Shown: positions 9,614-21,956 of the stretch, piece by piece | Numbering within the stretch: the first letter of the stretch is position 1 | How the letters are laid out: each line of letters opens with the position of its first letter | Assembly (NCBI RefSeq): GCF_012790675.1 | Contig: NZ_CP046391.1 | Location: forward strand, 119,729 to 183,728 | Length of the DNA stretch: 64,000 nucleotides | Reading direction: 5' to 3' | DNA from: Anaplasma platys | GTDB lineage: Bacteria; Pseudomonadota; Alphaproteobacteria; Rickettsiales; Anaplasmataceae | Made by a program: the position numbers and the translations under genes | Notes under the pieces: generated by a model | Database searches by the model: none | What the model was told of the DNA's origin: nothing | The model's input: only the letters and a program-made list of their open reading frames with translations

Positions 9614-9838
9614 ATGTCCATTAATACAGATCTGAAATTTGAAGATGCCATGCAGGAGCTGGAGCGGGTTGTGCTTGAGTTAGAGAGCAGCAATGTTTCC
9701 CTCACCAGAAGCATAGAGCTCTATAATAGGGCCAAGGCATTGCACAGGCATTGTGACAATATTATTAAAAAAATTTCTTTGAACATAGAGTTAATAGACT
9801 CAGAAAAGGGGAAGCCCATCGAGGATGAAGAACAGTAG
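9614..9838 (+). CDS. xseB: Exodeoxyribonuclease VII small subunit
   Basis: 74 aa. It has the XseB pattern KFEDAMQELERVVLELESSNVSL, then SIELYNRAKALHRHC, an antiparallel helical hairpin that binds XseA. With XseA it degrades single-stranded DNA to short oligonucleotides. The large subunit is not in the window. Confidence 0.9.
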   Translation: MSINTDLKFEDAMQELERVVLELESSNVSLTRSIELYNRAKALHRHCDNIIKKISLNIELIDSEKGKPIEDEEQ

Positions 9839-10992
9839 CTATAGCGCTTGGGTGGCATCTTTTCTAAGGATATTTGCAAGTTGTGTGCGGGGATTAGGGG
9901 ATAAAAAGTCAGCTCCAAGTACTGGTGGGGTTACCACATATTGCGTTTGTGTGCATTTGCACTGTATAAGTTGCGGTCAGTGTTGTCTTTAGCGCAGCGC
10001 GTGTGTAATAGGTATTTCTCGTTTGTTGTTTGTAAAAGACTTAGTAATTCAGCGCTATTTTTCCTGACAGCAGAGCGTAGTTGTTGTTTAGTGGTCAGTA
10101 GATTATGGCCGCGGCACATGGTGTGTTACGTGGAAAAATCTACGTTTTTGTATTGTAATGGCGTAAATGTTAATGATACTGGTCGTTTTGCTGTGCCGGT
10201 CTCACAACAGATAGTGAAGCTAAGTATATAGACTTCATGTTGTGGAATAAATCACGTGTATTCCGCTACTTTGGGATGCAAGCGATGGCGAATGTCGTGC
10301 AGTAGGTGTCTCCTTTTGTTTTTTTACAACTGCATGTACAATCCACGACTTTTGTGCCGCGGTGACGAGCAAATACACCGCAAAACCGGTATGGAAACGT
10401 TACTGGTATAATAGTCTGAAAATGTTTATCTGTAGTAGTGATTTGTGCCGTAGTAATATGCTTTATGAGTTGGTGAATAAACAATAGAATGGCGATGCAG
10501 GCACAATGGGATTACATGTCCATGCGACTGCGGGCGCGAAAAATGTGTGACGGTGCGTTCAGGCATACTTAAGCCGGTTACCGGTCCTATGAGGGGTACT
10601 TTTTTGCGTATTATGCATAAAAATAAAGAGCTGTAGCACACTCAATCCTGTAAAGATTCGACCCTGTTCGAAGTGCTGTTGCGTATTGTCAAGCGTCCTT
10701 TCATCGGTAATTTCTCAACTGCCATATGTTTTGTTTTTCTAGCGACAATTTCAAGTTTGACAGACATGAATTCCGATTGATGTTCTACGCTTATTATGCC
10801 ACTTCGAGGACGTGCCGCGCTCAACAAACGCCAGCTGTAGCGTGGCAGTGTTTCACGTCGGTCAACTAACTAAAAAAAACACCGTTCCCTTCCGTGACCA
10901 ACACCAAGCGGAACGCAAAACTACCCTCGGCGCGTCACACTGGCAGAATCAAAAGGCGCCAATTATAACGTGCAGACGCGGCCTGGGTGAGT
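9839..10992. other. 1.15-kb gene-poor spacer before trxA
   Basis: No gene is recognisable on either strand. A minus-strand frame with an ATG at 10767 encodes 41 basic residues (MSVKLEIVARKTKHM...) and ends at 10642, but it lacks a convincing ribosome site and I recognise no homolog. There is an A8 run near 10868. The region may be decayed coding sequence. Confidence 0.45.
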
Positions 10993-11316
10993 TTACTCAT
11001 TCTCGGTAGCCTCTTTAAGAGCGCTAATAAGCTGCGCAATATTGGCACCTACAATACGAGTCAATTCTTTTCCGTCCTTGAACAGAATCATAGTCGGAAC
11101 GGCACTGACGCCAAATTTTATCGGTGTTTCCTGGTTATCCTGGACATCCAGCTTAAACATGCCTACTTTGCCAGCATACCGCTCCGCCAGTTTTTCAAGT
11201 TGTGGTGCAAGCGCAACACAAGGACCACACCAAGGGGCCCAGAAGTCTACTAAAGCCAACCCATCAGCAACGGCCCCGGCAAAGGTCTCATCAGTCACTT
11301 CAGAAATGCGTGCCAT
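10993..11316 (-). CDS. trxA: Thioredoxin
   Basis: 107 aa cytoplasmic disulfide reductase with the active site WAPWCGPC at about residues 26-33 and the conserved cis-Pro segment VSAVPTMILFKDG. The ATG at 11316 has AAGGAGTGGAG upstream, a strong ribosome site. It begins 14 nt after the virB9 stop on the same strand, so the two are probably cotranscribed. Confidence 0.96.
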   Translation of the reverse strand: MARISEVTDETFAGAVADGLALVDFWAPWCGPCVALAPQLEKLAERYAGKVGMFKLDVQDNQETPIKFGVSAVPTMILFKDGKELTRIVGANIAQLISALKEATENE

Positions 11317-11330
11317 ACAAACTCCACTCC

Positions 11331-12152
11331 TTAAAATGCATCCTTATTAATACGCGCCAACGCGGCAAAAATTCCCTGTGGTTTTTCGTTGAATACACAC
11401 GCTGTGCTGGAACCAAATCTCAGTGAGAATGCCCTTGCTGTCCGTTCAATCACCACGTAATCCCCTACGACCCTGAAGTTCACTAGTGACTCATATCCCT
11501 GTGAGTCAACTCTAAATACCGAAGGTAGGTCTCCATTTACGTTGGAGAACTGCATGTACGTAAACTTTCCGTCGTCAAACACTCTAAGTGGTACAATATC
11601 CTCAGATCCAGGAGTGTGGGCAACAGAATAGTCAAAGTTCAAACCGCTCTGAGCAACATCAGGATCGCTCAAGTCAGGTATCTGAGCCTCGTAGGTCGGG
11701 AAGGATACACTTCCTCCACTAGCAGAGCCTGCGGCATCAATGTTGCCTTCAGTGTTTGGGTAAGAGAATCTCACCTCGTAAGCAAGCCTCGGGTCATCAA
11801 GCCCTGTGGCCTCATCAGCATGTAATTCGAAATAATAGGTTCGTTTGTTAGTTATTATGGTCACGTTCGTATCTGGATTATCAGCTACCGGCTTGATGAA
11901 CAGCCTATTGCCTTGCGGCACCAATTGCCACCCAGTAGAATCCCCCATGGACACCGTATGGATCACTTCTCCTTCTTCAAACACAATACTAGACTGGTAA
12001 CCATAAAATCCAGTGTAACTATGGATCGCCTGTGGGTTGAAGTTTATGATTTTTATGTGATCATCGGCAGCAATTGAACGAGGCACCTGCTTAGAAAGTA
12101 CCGAGTGACTATAGAAAAACACAATCACTAAAACCGCTAGAGTCCTTTTCAT
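11331..12152 (-). CDS. virB9: VirB9-family type IV secretion protein
   Basis: 273 aa from an ATG at 12152, which has AGGGGC five bases upstream; a TTG at 12164 is in frame but less likely. A signal peptide MKRTLAVLVIVFFYSHSVLS is followed by VirB9 features: GYQSSIVFEEGEVIHTV, MGDSTGWQLVPQGNRLFIKP, TNVTIITNKRTYYFEL, and a C-terminal domain with YMQFSNVNGDLPSVF and YVVIERTARAFSLRFG. VirB9 forms the outer-membrane layer of the type IV channel with VirB7 and VirB10. Anaplasmataceae carry more than one virB9; this copy has no other vir genes beside it, so it is likely the scattered paralog rather than the one in the virB8-virD4 cluster. Confidence 0.9.
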   Translation of the reverse strand: MKRTLAVLVIVFFYSHSVLSKQVPRSIAADDHIKIINFNPQAIHSYTGFYGYQSSIVFEEGEVIHTVSMGDSTGWQLVPQGNRLFIKPVADNPDTNVTIITNKRTYYFELHADEATGLDDPRLAYEVRFSYPNTEGNIDAAGSASGGSVSFPTYEAQIPDLSDPDVAQSGLNFDYSVAHTPGSEDIVPLRVFDDGKFTYMQFSNVNGDLPSVFRVDSQGYESLVNFRVVGDYVVIERTARAFSLRFGSSTACVFNEKPQGIFAALARINKDAF

Positions 12153-12195
12153 AAGCCCCTGCAACGTAAACCAACACTACAGAGTCTACCATTAA

Positions 12196-12223
12196 TGTAC
12201 TGATATGAAAACACATCAGTACA
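12196..12223. repeat. Perfect 9-bp inverted repeat upstream of virB9
   Basis: TGTACTGAT (12196-12204) and ATCAGTACA (12215-12223) form a perfect stem with a 10-nt loop, 44 nt before the virB9 start and in the 5' leader if virB9 has its own promoter. On the minus strand no T-run follows. It could be a stop for read-through from pdhA or a regulatory hairpin. The rest of the spacer up to 12673 has no recognisable gene. Confidence 0.5.
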
Positions 12224-12673
12224 AAAATTGCATATGTGTGCAGCTGCCATAGTCCATTTTACATGTTTTGGTCAAATTGGGGCATAGGACTAATATTACA
12301 CAAGTGGCGCGAGTGGATTTGTTGTGATTCCTGGTCCATTTGGGTATATCGTCACGGAGCCGGACTTTGTACGCGTTAAAAATTTCAGTTAGTCTGAGTG
12401 CTATACACATCAAAATGTCGTAAATACCCGGTGCATAGGAAAACTATTGCAAGTCCCTGAGCACTTCGTGCAGATAAAGCTCTCGACCTTTTGAGCAACT
12501 TTTAGCCGAATATGGGACGTACAGCGACTTTAACTTGGCAAGCCCCGCGCAGCAGCAAGTTGTGCTATTCGTTGTCGTTCAATGTCAACAAAAATGGTAC
12601 CGCCAACAGCCACGCGTTCACGGCAACTCAAAGGTTGCCTGTCTGCGCTACTCGTTCGCAGCAAACAGCTATG

Positions 12674-13651
12674 CTAGTTCCGGTAAACATCTGTGTAGAG
12701 CTCTGATGCAGCAGGTTCGGCACTAGCTTCCGCAGAGGCAACCGCATCTTTTAGCAAGTTTCGGATCTCCTTCTCCAGGTTATCCAACACTTCTTCCTTA
12801 GCGATTTTGTGCTTCAGCACATATTCCCGCACGTGCAATAGGGGATCATTGTTATTCCGCACGTTGTCCACTTCCTCTCTGGTTCTGTATTTTGCCGGAT
12901 CGGACATAGAATGTCCCCTGTAACGATAAGTCTTCATTTCCAGCAAAATTGGCCCCTGTCCTTCGCGGCAATACCGCGCCGCCGCAGCAACTTCCTTGGT
13001 TACTTCAAATAAATCCATGCCATTCACTTGTCGACCCGGCACGCCATTTCCCTCTCCTCTCTTGTAGAGTTCTTTAACAAACGACGCGCGTTCCACGGAG
13101 GTTCCCATCGCGTACTCGTTGTTTTCTACTATGTACACTACAGGTAGCTTCCACAGTGCTGCCATGTTGAAAGATTCGTAAACCTGCCCCTGATTTATTG
13201 CACCATCCCCCAGGCAAGTGAACACAACCCCGCCGTCTTCTTCGTACTTTCTCGCGAAAGCAAGACCAGTGCCAAGCGACACCTGAGCGCCCACTATTCC
13301 ATGACCGCCGTAGAAGTTATGTGCTACGTTAAACATGTGCATTGAGCCACCTTTCCCCTTAGAGCAACCAGTGCTTTTCCCCATCAACTCTGCAATGATG
13401 ACCTCCGCACTAACCCCAGACATCAAGGCAAAACCATGCTCTCTGTAGCTCGTTATCACGGCATCTGTCGGCAGCAGCACATTGTGCATCCCAGCAGCCA
13501 CAGCCTCCTGCCCAATATATAGGTGGCAGAAACCTCTAACTAATCCCATGCTGTACAGCTGCCCGATCCTTTCTTCCAGCCGACGAATGAAAAGCATGCG
13601 CCTGTAGGATTCCAAAATTTGTTCATCGGTTAGACTGATAGGCTGTCCCAA
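12674..13651 (-). CDS. pdhA: Pyruvate dehydrogenase E1 component, alpha subunit
   Basis: Thiamine-diphosphate enzyme subunit that decarboxylates pyruvate and feeds acetyl groups to the E2 core. The TPP motif is GDGAINQGQVYESFNMA; YRMLFIRRLEERIGQLY-like YRRMLFIRRLEERIGQLY, GFCHLYIGQEAVAAG, SYREHG and the phosphorylation-loop region YRGHSMSDPAKYRTREEV are all present. I place the start at TTG 13651, which has AAAGGGG eight bases upstream and gives 325 aa; another TTG at 13672 is in frame. The beta subunit is not adjacent. An alpha/beta hydrolase lies about 100 nt upstream on the same strand. Confidence 0.95.
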   Translation of the reverse strand: MGQPISLTDEQILESYRRMLFIRRLEERIGQLYSMGLVRGFCHLYIGQEAVAAGMHNVLLPTDAVITSYREHGFALMSGVSAEVIIAELMGKSTGCSKGKGGSMHMFNVAHNFYGGHGIVGAQVSLGTGLAFARKYEEDGGVVFTCLGDGAINQGQVYESFNMAALWKLPVVYIVENNEYAMGTSVERASFVKELYKRGEGNGVPGRQVNGMDLFEVTKEVAAAARYCREGQGPILLEMKTYRYRGHSMSDPAKYRTREEVDNVRNNNDPLLHVREYVLKHKIAKEEVLDNLEKEIRNLLKDAVASAEASAEPAASELYTDVYRN

Positions 13652-13751
13652 GATATAAACCCCTTTAAGCAAGTCTTCAGTGCCCGGAATACTACTCCGT
13701 TAAGCGTCTTTTATCAAGCATCTTGAGCGCTTGCAGCCACGTACCGCGCTT

Positions 13752-14612
13752 CTAACTCCTTTGTAGCCACCGCAAGATGTCATCTATTCGGTTTCTAGGA
13801 TAGAGAGCGGGCAGATGTCCAACATTTGGATACTTGATCACCTCGATATCACTCTTACCCTCGAGCATCCGGCTTATAATATCGGTAGTCAGTACGTTAG
13901 ACTGCGCTCCACGGAGTACCAGCGTCTTGCAATTTATAGCGTCCCACACATCCCATATGTCCATGATGCCGCCGCCTTGCGCTACTTGCCCTGCCAGGCT
14001 CGGCCCAATCGCGGGATCATATGCCAGTTTGTATGTGCCATTTTTGGATTTAACATAATTTACCACTAGATGATCCCAAAATTCTTCCTGATCTATCCCA
14101 AAACATATGAGCCATGTTTTTAGATAGCGTCGAGCATCCGTTAAGTCTTTGAAAGAGCGATAACTTTCCAAGCAACGCAACACTTGTTGCAAAGGACGCT
14201 CTCGCATGTAAGGACCAATGTCGTTCAATATCAAGTGCGTTATCGCTGTGGGGTAATGTTGTGCCAAAAACATGCCCACTATTCCTCCCATAGAAGCGCC
14301 TAGGAAACGAAATTCTTTTACTCCGAGATGTCTCATGAGTTGTATCACGCTTTCGCGATAGGTGTCATAGTTATACAGAGAAGCATCGGACAGCCAGTCA
14401 CTTTGGCCTCTACCGACGATGTCGGGTGTTATTACGGCGAAGTCAGTAACTGCCTTGGCCAAATATTCATAATCGGAGCAATTGCCAAACAAATGATGCA
14501 CACAAACCATAGGTGTTTTTTTGTGTAGTAGTGCAGGGTTATATATGCGGTAGTACATATCGAATTTTTCTGTGCACGATATGGTGATCCTGTGCTCTTT
14601 CAATGTAGACAC
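13752..14612 (-). CDS. Alpha/beta hydrolase
   Basis: 286 aa with the alpha/beta-hydrolase order: oxyanion-hole region VCVHHLFGNCSDYEYLA, the acidic loop TPDIVGRGQSDWL, the nucleophile elbow GASMGGIVG at about residue 107 (Ser), a helical cap, and a C-terminal His in NVGHLPALYP. The substrate is unknown; many such proteins are esterases or lipases. The start is GTG at 14612 with AGGGAAAAG upstream. It may share a transcript with pdhA. Confidence 0.88.
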   Translation of the reverse strand: MSTLKEHRITISCTEKFDMYYRIYNPALLHKKTPMVCVHHLFGNCSDYEYLAKAVTDFAVITPDIVGRGQSDWLSDASLYNYDTYRESVIQLMRHLGVKEFRFLGASMGGIVGMFLAQHYPTAITHLILNDIGPYMRERPLQQVLRCLESYRSFKDLTDARRYLKTWLICFGIDQEEFWDHLVVNYVKSKNGTYKLAYDPAIGPSLAGQVAQGGGIMDIWDVWDAINCKTLVLRGAQSNVLTTDIISRMLEGKSDIEVIKYPNVGHLPALYPRNRIDDILRWLQRS

Positions 14613-14811
14613 GAAAACTTTTCCCTGAGTCCTGCCCTTTTCCTATTCTACACCGTTGTGAGATTGTATGCCACATGCATGGTGTAACGACATGCACCAT
14701 GGTTTACTTTTACGGTATTTTATTAACAAGTCCTGTCCCATTAACAATTATGGTGATCCTGTAGCAAGTCTGGCACATAAGAAAAAGTAATGGAAAATTC
14801 AAAGTAATGTG

Positions 14812-14840
14812 TTGACATAGGCGAGAAACATGATTAAAAA
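14812..14840 (+). promoter_or_regulatory. Candidate sigma-70-type promoter for the 23S-5S operon
   Basis: A perfect -35 TTGACA (14812-14817) is followed after 17 nt by TAAAAA (14835-14840), four of six matches to the -10 consensus. It lies about 180 nt before the mature 23S start. A second -10-like TATAAT at 14977-14982 lacks a good -35. The 400-nt stretch 14613-15016 has no gene and fits an rRNA leader. Confidence 0.5.
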
Positions 14841-15016
14841 TGTCACTCTATTTGGCGTCGGCTGTGAGGTTGGGCGCTTGGTGGTTGACAAGTTAGTAGA
14901 AAGATCAATTGAAGTGTAGAGATTGTCCCTTTAAAAAATTTCCGGGATGGTCTCGATTCGATAAGCTGATAAAGTATATAATAGTGTGGTTTTAATACTG
15001 CACGTATCGCTGCGAA

Positions 15017-17806
<2,790 letters not shown>

Positions 17807-17878
17807 GCGGATGCGTGCGGTGTTAAGACTGCACTATTTATGCTTTTTCAGTTCTTTCTACTAATTTTGTCTTGCATT

Positions 17879-17998
17879 TTGGCTGGTGGTTATGGCAGGA
17901 GTGGAACACCCGGTAACATTCCGAACCCGGAAGTTAAGCCTCCTAGCGCCTGTGGTACTTTGTCTTAAGACACGGGAGAGAGGGTCGCTGCCAGCCAA
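17879..17998 (+). rRNA. rrf: 5S ribosomal RNA
   Basis: A 120-nt 5S gene whose ends pair as TTGGCTGG (17879-17886) and CCAGCCAA (17991-17998). Internal landmarks are GAACACCCGG, TTCCGAACCCGGAAGTTAAG and GGGAGAG. It lies 72 nt after 23S. TTTCTTTTT right after the terminal stem could aid termination. Confidence 0.95.
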
Positions 17999-17999
17999 T

Positions 18000-18860
18000 T
18001 TCTTTTTCAAGAGATTGCAGCATTCATGAGTGTTGGGCGGTGGCCGCTGTATTTTGCACAGCTGGCACCGGAAGTGTTGTGGCTCATGAGGGTCGTTGTG
18101 AATGGTGGGTTCTCTGCGCTGTTTTATAAGCAGTCCTGGCAGGGGTGCCATGTACTTTGCATGATTCATAGTATTTGTGGGCGCAAATTTGCAGGTATGT
18201 TATTTTTTCTCATGTTTCTTGCTTGATCAACGTGTATCTTCAGCCCGTAGAATGTTTTATGCGTACATTGTGTCCTAAAGAAAAACAGGAGAATTACAAC
18301 ACCTAAATTGGTGTTATAGTATAGCCAATTGAAAGGAATAAAGCGCAATAGTTGCGACCTCAGAGCAACGTAGTAGTACTGGAAAAGGACCGTTGGTATT
18401 CCATGATATGTAAACACCCTTAATTTACGTTTAAGCTCATTCGAGGTTGGGGTGTGACAGTTGCTGGTGGTTTTGTGGTTTGAACAACAATGATTTGACG
18501 CTATGAAATGGCGTGCTGGTGTAAATTGTAATCGTCAGTGGAATACAAAGCTGCACTGGGAGTGCGCACAATATGTTTATCGACATCACTGCGGTTCTAA
18601 GCATGATTCTTAGAGAAAAACTTTGGTTTCAAAGAGTCTATTATCTGGAAGTAAAGCTAGATTTTGTACGGAAAAGTGTCTGTACAGACTAACCTCGTAG
18701 AACTTTACCATAATGCTACGAAGACGAACGCACGGATGAAATACCACTGTTTGAAGAACAAAAGCGCGTGCAGGATCGGGAAAACACGAGCTTACTGGAC
18801 TAGAAATGTGGTTGTAGGTACCGACTGCATCCTCAGACGGCTTTTGCCCGCACAGGTCGG
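18000..18860. other. Gene-poor spacer downstream of 5S rRNA
   Basis: About 860 nt with no recognisable gene. A plus frame 18664-18933 (89 aa if translated from a non-ATG start) runs into the repeat region described next; part of it (NATKTNAR) resembles a repeat-unit motif, so a further decayed repeat copy may begin near 18700. Confidence 0.4.
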
Positions 18861-19045
18861 TAACATTTTACAGGAGGATCTCCTTTATTTGTTGGTCCAT
18901 ACAGCGAAAACGCCAAAGTGGACGCGAGACTAACTAGGTTACGTACCGGTGAACTGGGACAACGTGCTGTGCCACGTTCACACTACGTACCAATAGCATG
19001 TCCTTGCTACATGTAACATTTTATTAGGAGAGGTACTCATACATA

Positions 19046-19135
19046 ATGCGATCCGTATTGAGAAAAAAAAGTACTCAGACGCGTGTGGTACTTGCCGGAG
19101 ATGAACACTACCTCTTAGCACGCAATGTGCCTTAA
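19046..19135 (+). CDS. Possible micro-ORF in tandem repeat unit 2 (29 aa)
   Basis: ATG at 19046 with AGGAGAGG about 12 nt upstream and TAA at 19135, encoding 29 residues beginning MRSVLRKKSTQTRVV. It contains an A8 run that would be prone to slippage. I recognise no homolog. Its only support is the conserved position relative to the repeat unit and the ribosome-site-like box. Confidence 0.25.
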   Translation: MRSVLRKKSTQTRVVLAGDEHYLLARNVP

Positions 19136-19187
19136 GCATGGCTCTGCTATGCTCACATAGACATCTTACTAGGAGAGTTTTCTTCAA

Positions 19188-19310
19188 ATGCCGTCCAATG
19201 GCAAAAATGCCGAAGTGGAGGCTAGGGAACGCGTGGTACATCGCTGGGTGCCAGCAAACTACGCGCCACCTAGGAGCGCGCTCTACGCCAAACCAGGGTG
19301 GCGTCCCTAA
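19188..19310 (+). CDS. Possible micro-ORF in tandem repeat unit 3 (40 aa)
   Basis: ATG at 19188 follows TAGGAGAG by about 9 nt; TAA at 19308-19310 overlaps the guaB stop on the other strand. The product begins MPSNGKNAEVEARERVV. Unit 1 has a related reading frame (ENAKVDAR, later RAVPRSHYVP against APPRSALYAKP here) but without a standard start. A second frame through the same unit, with AKMPKW against AKTPKW in unit 1, is also partly conserved, so which frame if any is translated is unclear. Confidence 0.3.
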   Translation: MPSNGKNAEVEARERVVHRWVPANYAPPRSALYAKPGWRP

Positions 19311-20779
19311 CTGTTGCTTGTGTGAAATGTTGGAGGGTGGTAGTTAGGTGTCTCCCTTGTTATAGTAACCCCGTGCACATGACTTTCCTGCAACCCAGCT
19401 GACGTAATTACTGTGAATTTACAGTTTTGTTTCATCTCCGTTATTGTCCGATTACCAGTGTATCCCATAGATGACCGCAAACCGCCTACCAATTGATATA
19501 TTACATCGGCAGCCGCGCCTTTAAAAGGAACACGACCTTCTACCCCTTCGGGGATAAACTTACTGCTTGTTTCTTGAAAATATCTATCGCTAGCGCCTTC
19601 TTTCATAGCCATAACCGAGCCCATGCCACGATAGCACTTATATGCTCTCCCATTGTAGATTACAGTATCTCCAGGACTTTCATCAGTGCCGGCAAAAATT
19701 GAGCCAATCATCACCACGTCCGCACCTGCTGCGATAGATTTAGCAATGTCACCAGAGTGTTTTATTCCTCCATCCGCTATAACACCAACGCCAGCATCCT
19801 TACACACCGCAGCAACGCTTCTGATGGCAGAAAACTGTGGCACGCCCACTCCTGTGACAATTCTAGTTGTACATATGGAACCAGGGCCTATGCCCACTTT
19901 TATTGCATCCACCCCAGCTTCTATAAGTGCCTGTGCGCCTGCTGCTGTGGCAACATTGCCACCAATTACTTGGGCATCTGGAAACAGAGATTTGATTTCC
20001 CTAATGGTTTTTAATACTCGAGCAGAATGACCATGCGCGGTGTCAACGACTATTACATCGGCTTCCGCGTTGATCAATGCTTCGGCACGTTCTATGCCTT
20101 CTCTAGTGCCGGCACCAACTGCGGCTGCAACTCGTAGACGGGCCTTTATATCCTTGCAAGAGTGCGGAAACTGGTTGAACCTATCCATATCCTTCACGGT
20201 TATAAGCCCTATACAGTGGCCAGAATCGTCAGTAACTATTAGTCTTTCTATCTTGTGGCGATGCAATAACTTTGTTGCCTCGGACTGACTAACGCCTTCA
20301 CGGACGGTAACCAGGCCTGTCTTAGTCATTATGTCATTGACTTTGCAATTCATGTCTTCAACGAAGCGCACATCACGATTTGTAATAATTCCCACCAGCT
20401 TGTTGGAGTCCGTAACAACAGGAATACCAGAGTAGCTGCGCTGTTGCATGATAGACAGGACAGTTTTTAGCGTATCGTCTGGTGACACTGTTACAGGATT
20501 ACTGACTATCCAACTCTCGTACTTTTTTACCTTTTGTACTTCTGCCACTTGCCGGTCTATCGTCATGTTTTTGTGCACACAACCGAGCCCTCCATGCTGC
20601 GCAACCGCGATTGCCAGCTTTGACTCAGTTACGGTGTCCATGGCAGCGGACATTATTGGTATATTGAGCTGCAGGTCTCGAGTGACGTATGTACTGACGT
20701 CGGTATCTACCGGCAAAACATCCGAATGTGAGGGAACAATTAAAACGTCGTCGAATGAATAGGAAATATCCACGATCAT
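19307..20779 (-). CDS. guaB: Inosine-5'-monophosphate dehydrogenase
   Basis: Converts IMP to XMP with NAD+, the committed step to guanine nucleotides. 490 aa, full length. Order: N-terminal barrel ([17 protein letters not shown]), tandem CBS domains at about residues 92-205 ([26 protein letters not shown], then [18 protein letters not shown]), then the catalytic barrel with [32 protein letters not shown] and the active-site loop [18 protein letters not shown]. The flap [20 protein letters not shown] is intact. It lies 64 nt after nadK on the same strand. Confidence 0.97.
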   Translation of the reverse strand: MIVDISYSFDDVLIVPSHSDVLPVDTDVSTYVTRDLQLNIPIMSAAMDTVTESKLAIAVAQHGGLGCVHKNMTIDRQVAEVQKVKKYESWIVSNPVTVSPDDTLKTVLSIMQQRSYSGIPVVTDSNKLVGIITNRDVRFVEDMNCKVNDIMTKTGLVTVREGVSQSEATKLLHRHKIERLIVTDDSGHCIGLITVKDMDRFNQFPHSCKDIKARLRVAAAVGAGTREGIERAEALINAEADVIVVDTAHGHSARVLKTIREIKSLFPDAQVIGGNVATAAGAQALIEAGVDAIKVGIGPGSICTTRIVTGVGVPQFSAIRSVAAVCKDAGVGVIADGGIKHSGDIAKSIAAGADVVMIGSIFAGTDESPGDTVIYNGRAYKCYRGMGSVMAMKEGASDRYFQETSSKFIPEGVEGRVPFKGAAADVIYQLVGGLRSSMGYTGNRTITEMKQNCKFTVITSAGLQESHVHGVTITRETPNYHPPTFHTSNS

Positions 20780-20843
20780 CTCGTTAATGGTACTCCAACA
20801 GTATAGATTTTTTGGCCGACATACGCAACAGCATAGCGTGTTA

Positions 20844-21656
20844 CTACACGACGAACTGCTCTGCGATGGTTCTTTCCTCTAACCTATGTTCTGGGTCAAA
20901 CATCAATGTAACTTTCCTACCACTATCCTGACGGATTTTGATGTTTTTGATGTCACAGAACTCCGTGTAATCCGCGACGGCGCTTACTGTCCTAACTTCC
21001 GGTGTAAGCACTTCTATTTCTACTTCCACATTGTGGGGGAGTAAAGCGCCCCGCCAGCGGCGCGGCCTGAACGAATTTACTGATGTGAGAGCAATGACAT
21101 TGGAATTGAAGGGAAGTATAGGACCACCAGCAGAGAAATTATACGCCGTGCTACCCGCCGGACTAGAAACTATCACACCGTCCGAAACCAGCTCGTGCAT
21201 CACTAACTTGCCATCGAGTTTAATCTGCAGCTTAACTGCTTGATGAGTTCTCCTAAACAGAGAAACCTCGTTTACAGCAATTGCATTATGCTTAGCTCCA
21301 TGTATGTCCACCGCCTCCATGCGCAGAAGAGTTAGATCTGTAGCAACGGAATTCTCTATCTTCCATGGCAGACTTCCTTCGGGGCAACTATTAAGCAAGA
21401 ATCCCACGGTTCCAGCGCGCACGCCGTACACTGGCACATTCCTCTGCGGTGAAATAACATGGTTATGCAGCCCGTGCAGCATCAGGCCATCGCCACCTAC
21501 TACTACCAGAAAATCGATTTTTGCAGTTGGACTGTCTGCCATATTTACTATGGAATAAAAACTACGCAAGCAGTCGATTCTGGACTCGCTACCTGGTCCT
21601 ACTACGTAACCAACTGTTCTGTACTTGCAGCCGCCAGGGGCCCCAACTGTGGGCAT
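20844..21656 (-). CDS. nadK: NAD kinase
   Basis: Phosphorylates NAD to NADP; 270 aa. The GGDG motif (VVVGGDGLMLHGLHN), GVRAGTVGFLLN, AVNEVSLFR and SPAGSTAYNFSAGGPIL are the four diagnostic NAD-kinase blocks. The ATG at 21656 is 8 nt after the rpmE stop, pointing to an rpmE-nadK-guaB transcript. Confidence 0.95.
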   Translation of the reverse strand: MPTVGAPGGCKYRTVGYVVGPGSESRIDCLRSFYSIVNMADSPTAKIDFLVVVGGDGLMLHGLHNHVISPQRNVPVYGVRAGTVGFLLNSCPEGSLPWKIENSVATDLTLLRMEAVDIHGAKHNAIAVNEVSLFRRTHQAVKLQIKLDGKLVMHELVSDGVIVSSPAGSTAYNFSAGGPILPFNSNVIALTSVNSFRPRRWRGALLPHNVEVEIEVLTPEVRTVSAVADYTEFCDIKNIKIRQDSGRKVTLMFDPEHRLEERTIAEQFVV

Positions 21657-21664
21657 GCAGGCCG

Positions 21665-21886
21665 CTAAAGATCACCAAACTTGCCAAGAAACTTGGCAGC
21701 CCGGCTGTTCCGCGTACCGCTTGACCTAAGTCCCGGATTCCACGCAGGATGGTTAAATATATCACTCTCCAAATGTACCTTGACCTTCTCGTCTGGCTTT
21801 CCAGAAGTAGACAGCATCTCACGTTCCTGGCCATTAGTGAAAACAACCGTTATTGGATGCACATCGGGGTGTATACCCTTTTTCAT
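21665..21886 (-). CDS. rpmE: 50S ribosomal protein L31
   Basis: 73 aa. MKKGIHPDVHPITVVFTNGQ is the L31 N-terminus, followed by HLESDIFNHPAWNPG (family pattern D-x-x-x-HP-F-x-TG is diverged). No zinc-binding CxxC is present, so this is the Cys-less type. It is the first gene of the probable rpmE-nadK-guaB operon. Confidence 0.88.
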   Translation of the reverse strand: MKKGIHPDVHPITVVFTNGQEREMLSTSGKPDEKVKVHLESDIFNHPAWNPGLRSSGTRNSRAAKFLGKFGDL

Positions 21887-21956
21887 AGCTCCCAGACCCC
21901 CATTTTTGCAGAAATGAAACAGGCACCGATGCTATCAGGTTAGTGCTAAAGTGTCA

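Larger units (their letters stand above)
18860..19310 (+). repeat. Three diverged tandem repeats, period about 150 bp
   Basis: Units start near 18861, 19014 and 19159. Each opens with a variant of AACATTTTATTAGGAGAG: a purine-rich, ribosome-site-like box. About 10-12 nt later comes an ATG in units 2 and 3, replaced by a TTG-like sequence in unit 1. Each unit then has an AAA-rich stretch, a GTAC block and a GTGCC or GCGCCAC end. Units 1 and 3 encode NAKVDAR and NAEVEAR in corresponding positions. By eye identity between units is only about 60 percent. The array ends exactly at the 3' end of guaB on the other strand. Confidence 0.6.

Noticed and set aside
10642..10767. 41-aa basic ORF (MSVKLEIVARKTKHM)
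   Set aside because: No ribosome site, no homolog recognised; kept only as a note in the spacer entry.
12440..12673. Possible gene fragment downstream of pdhA on the minus strand
   Set aside because: Short open stretches in different frames, none recognisable or with a start.
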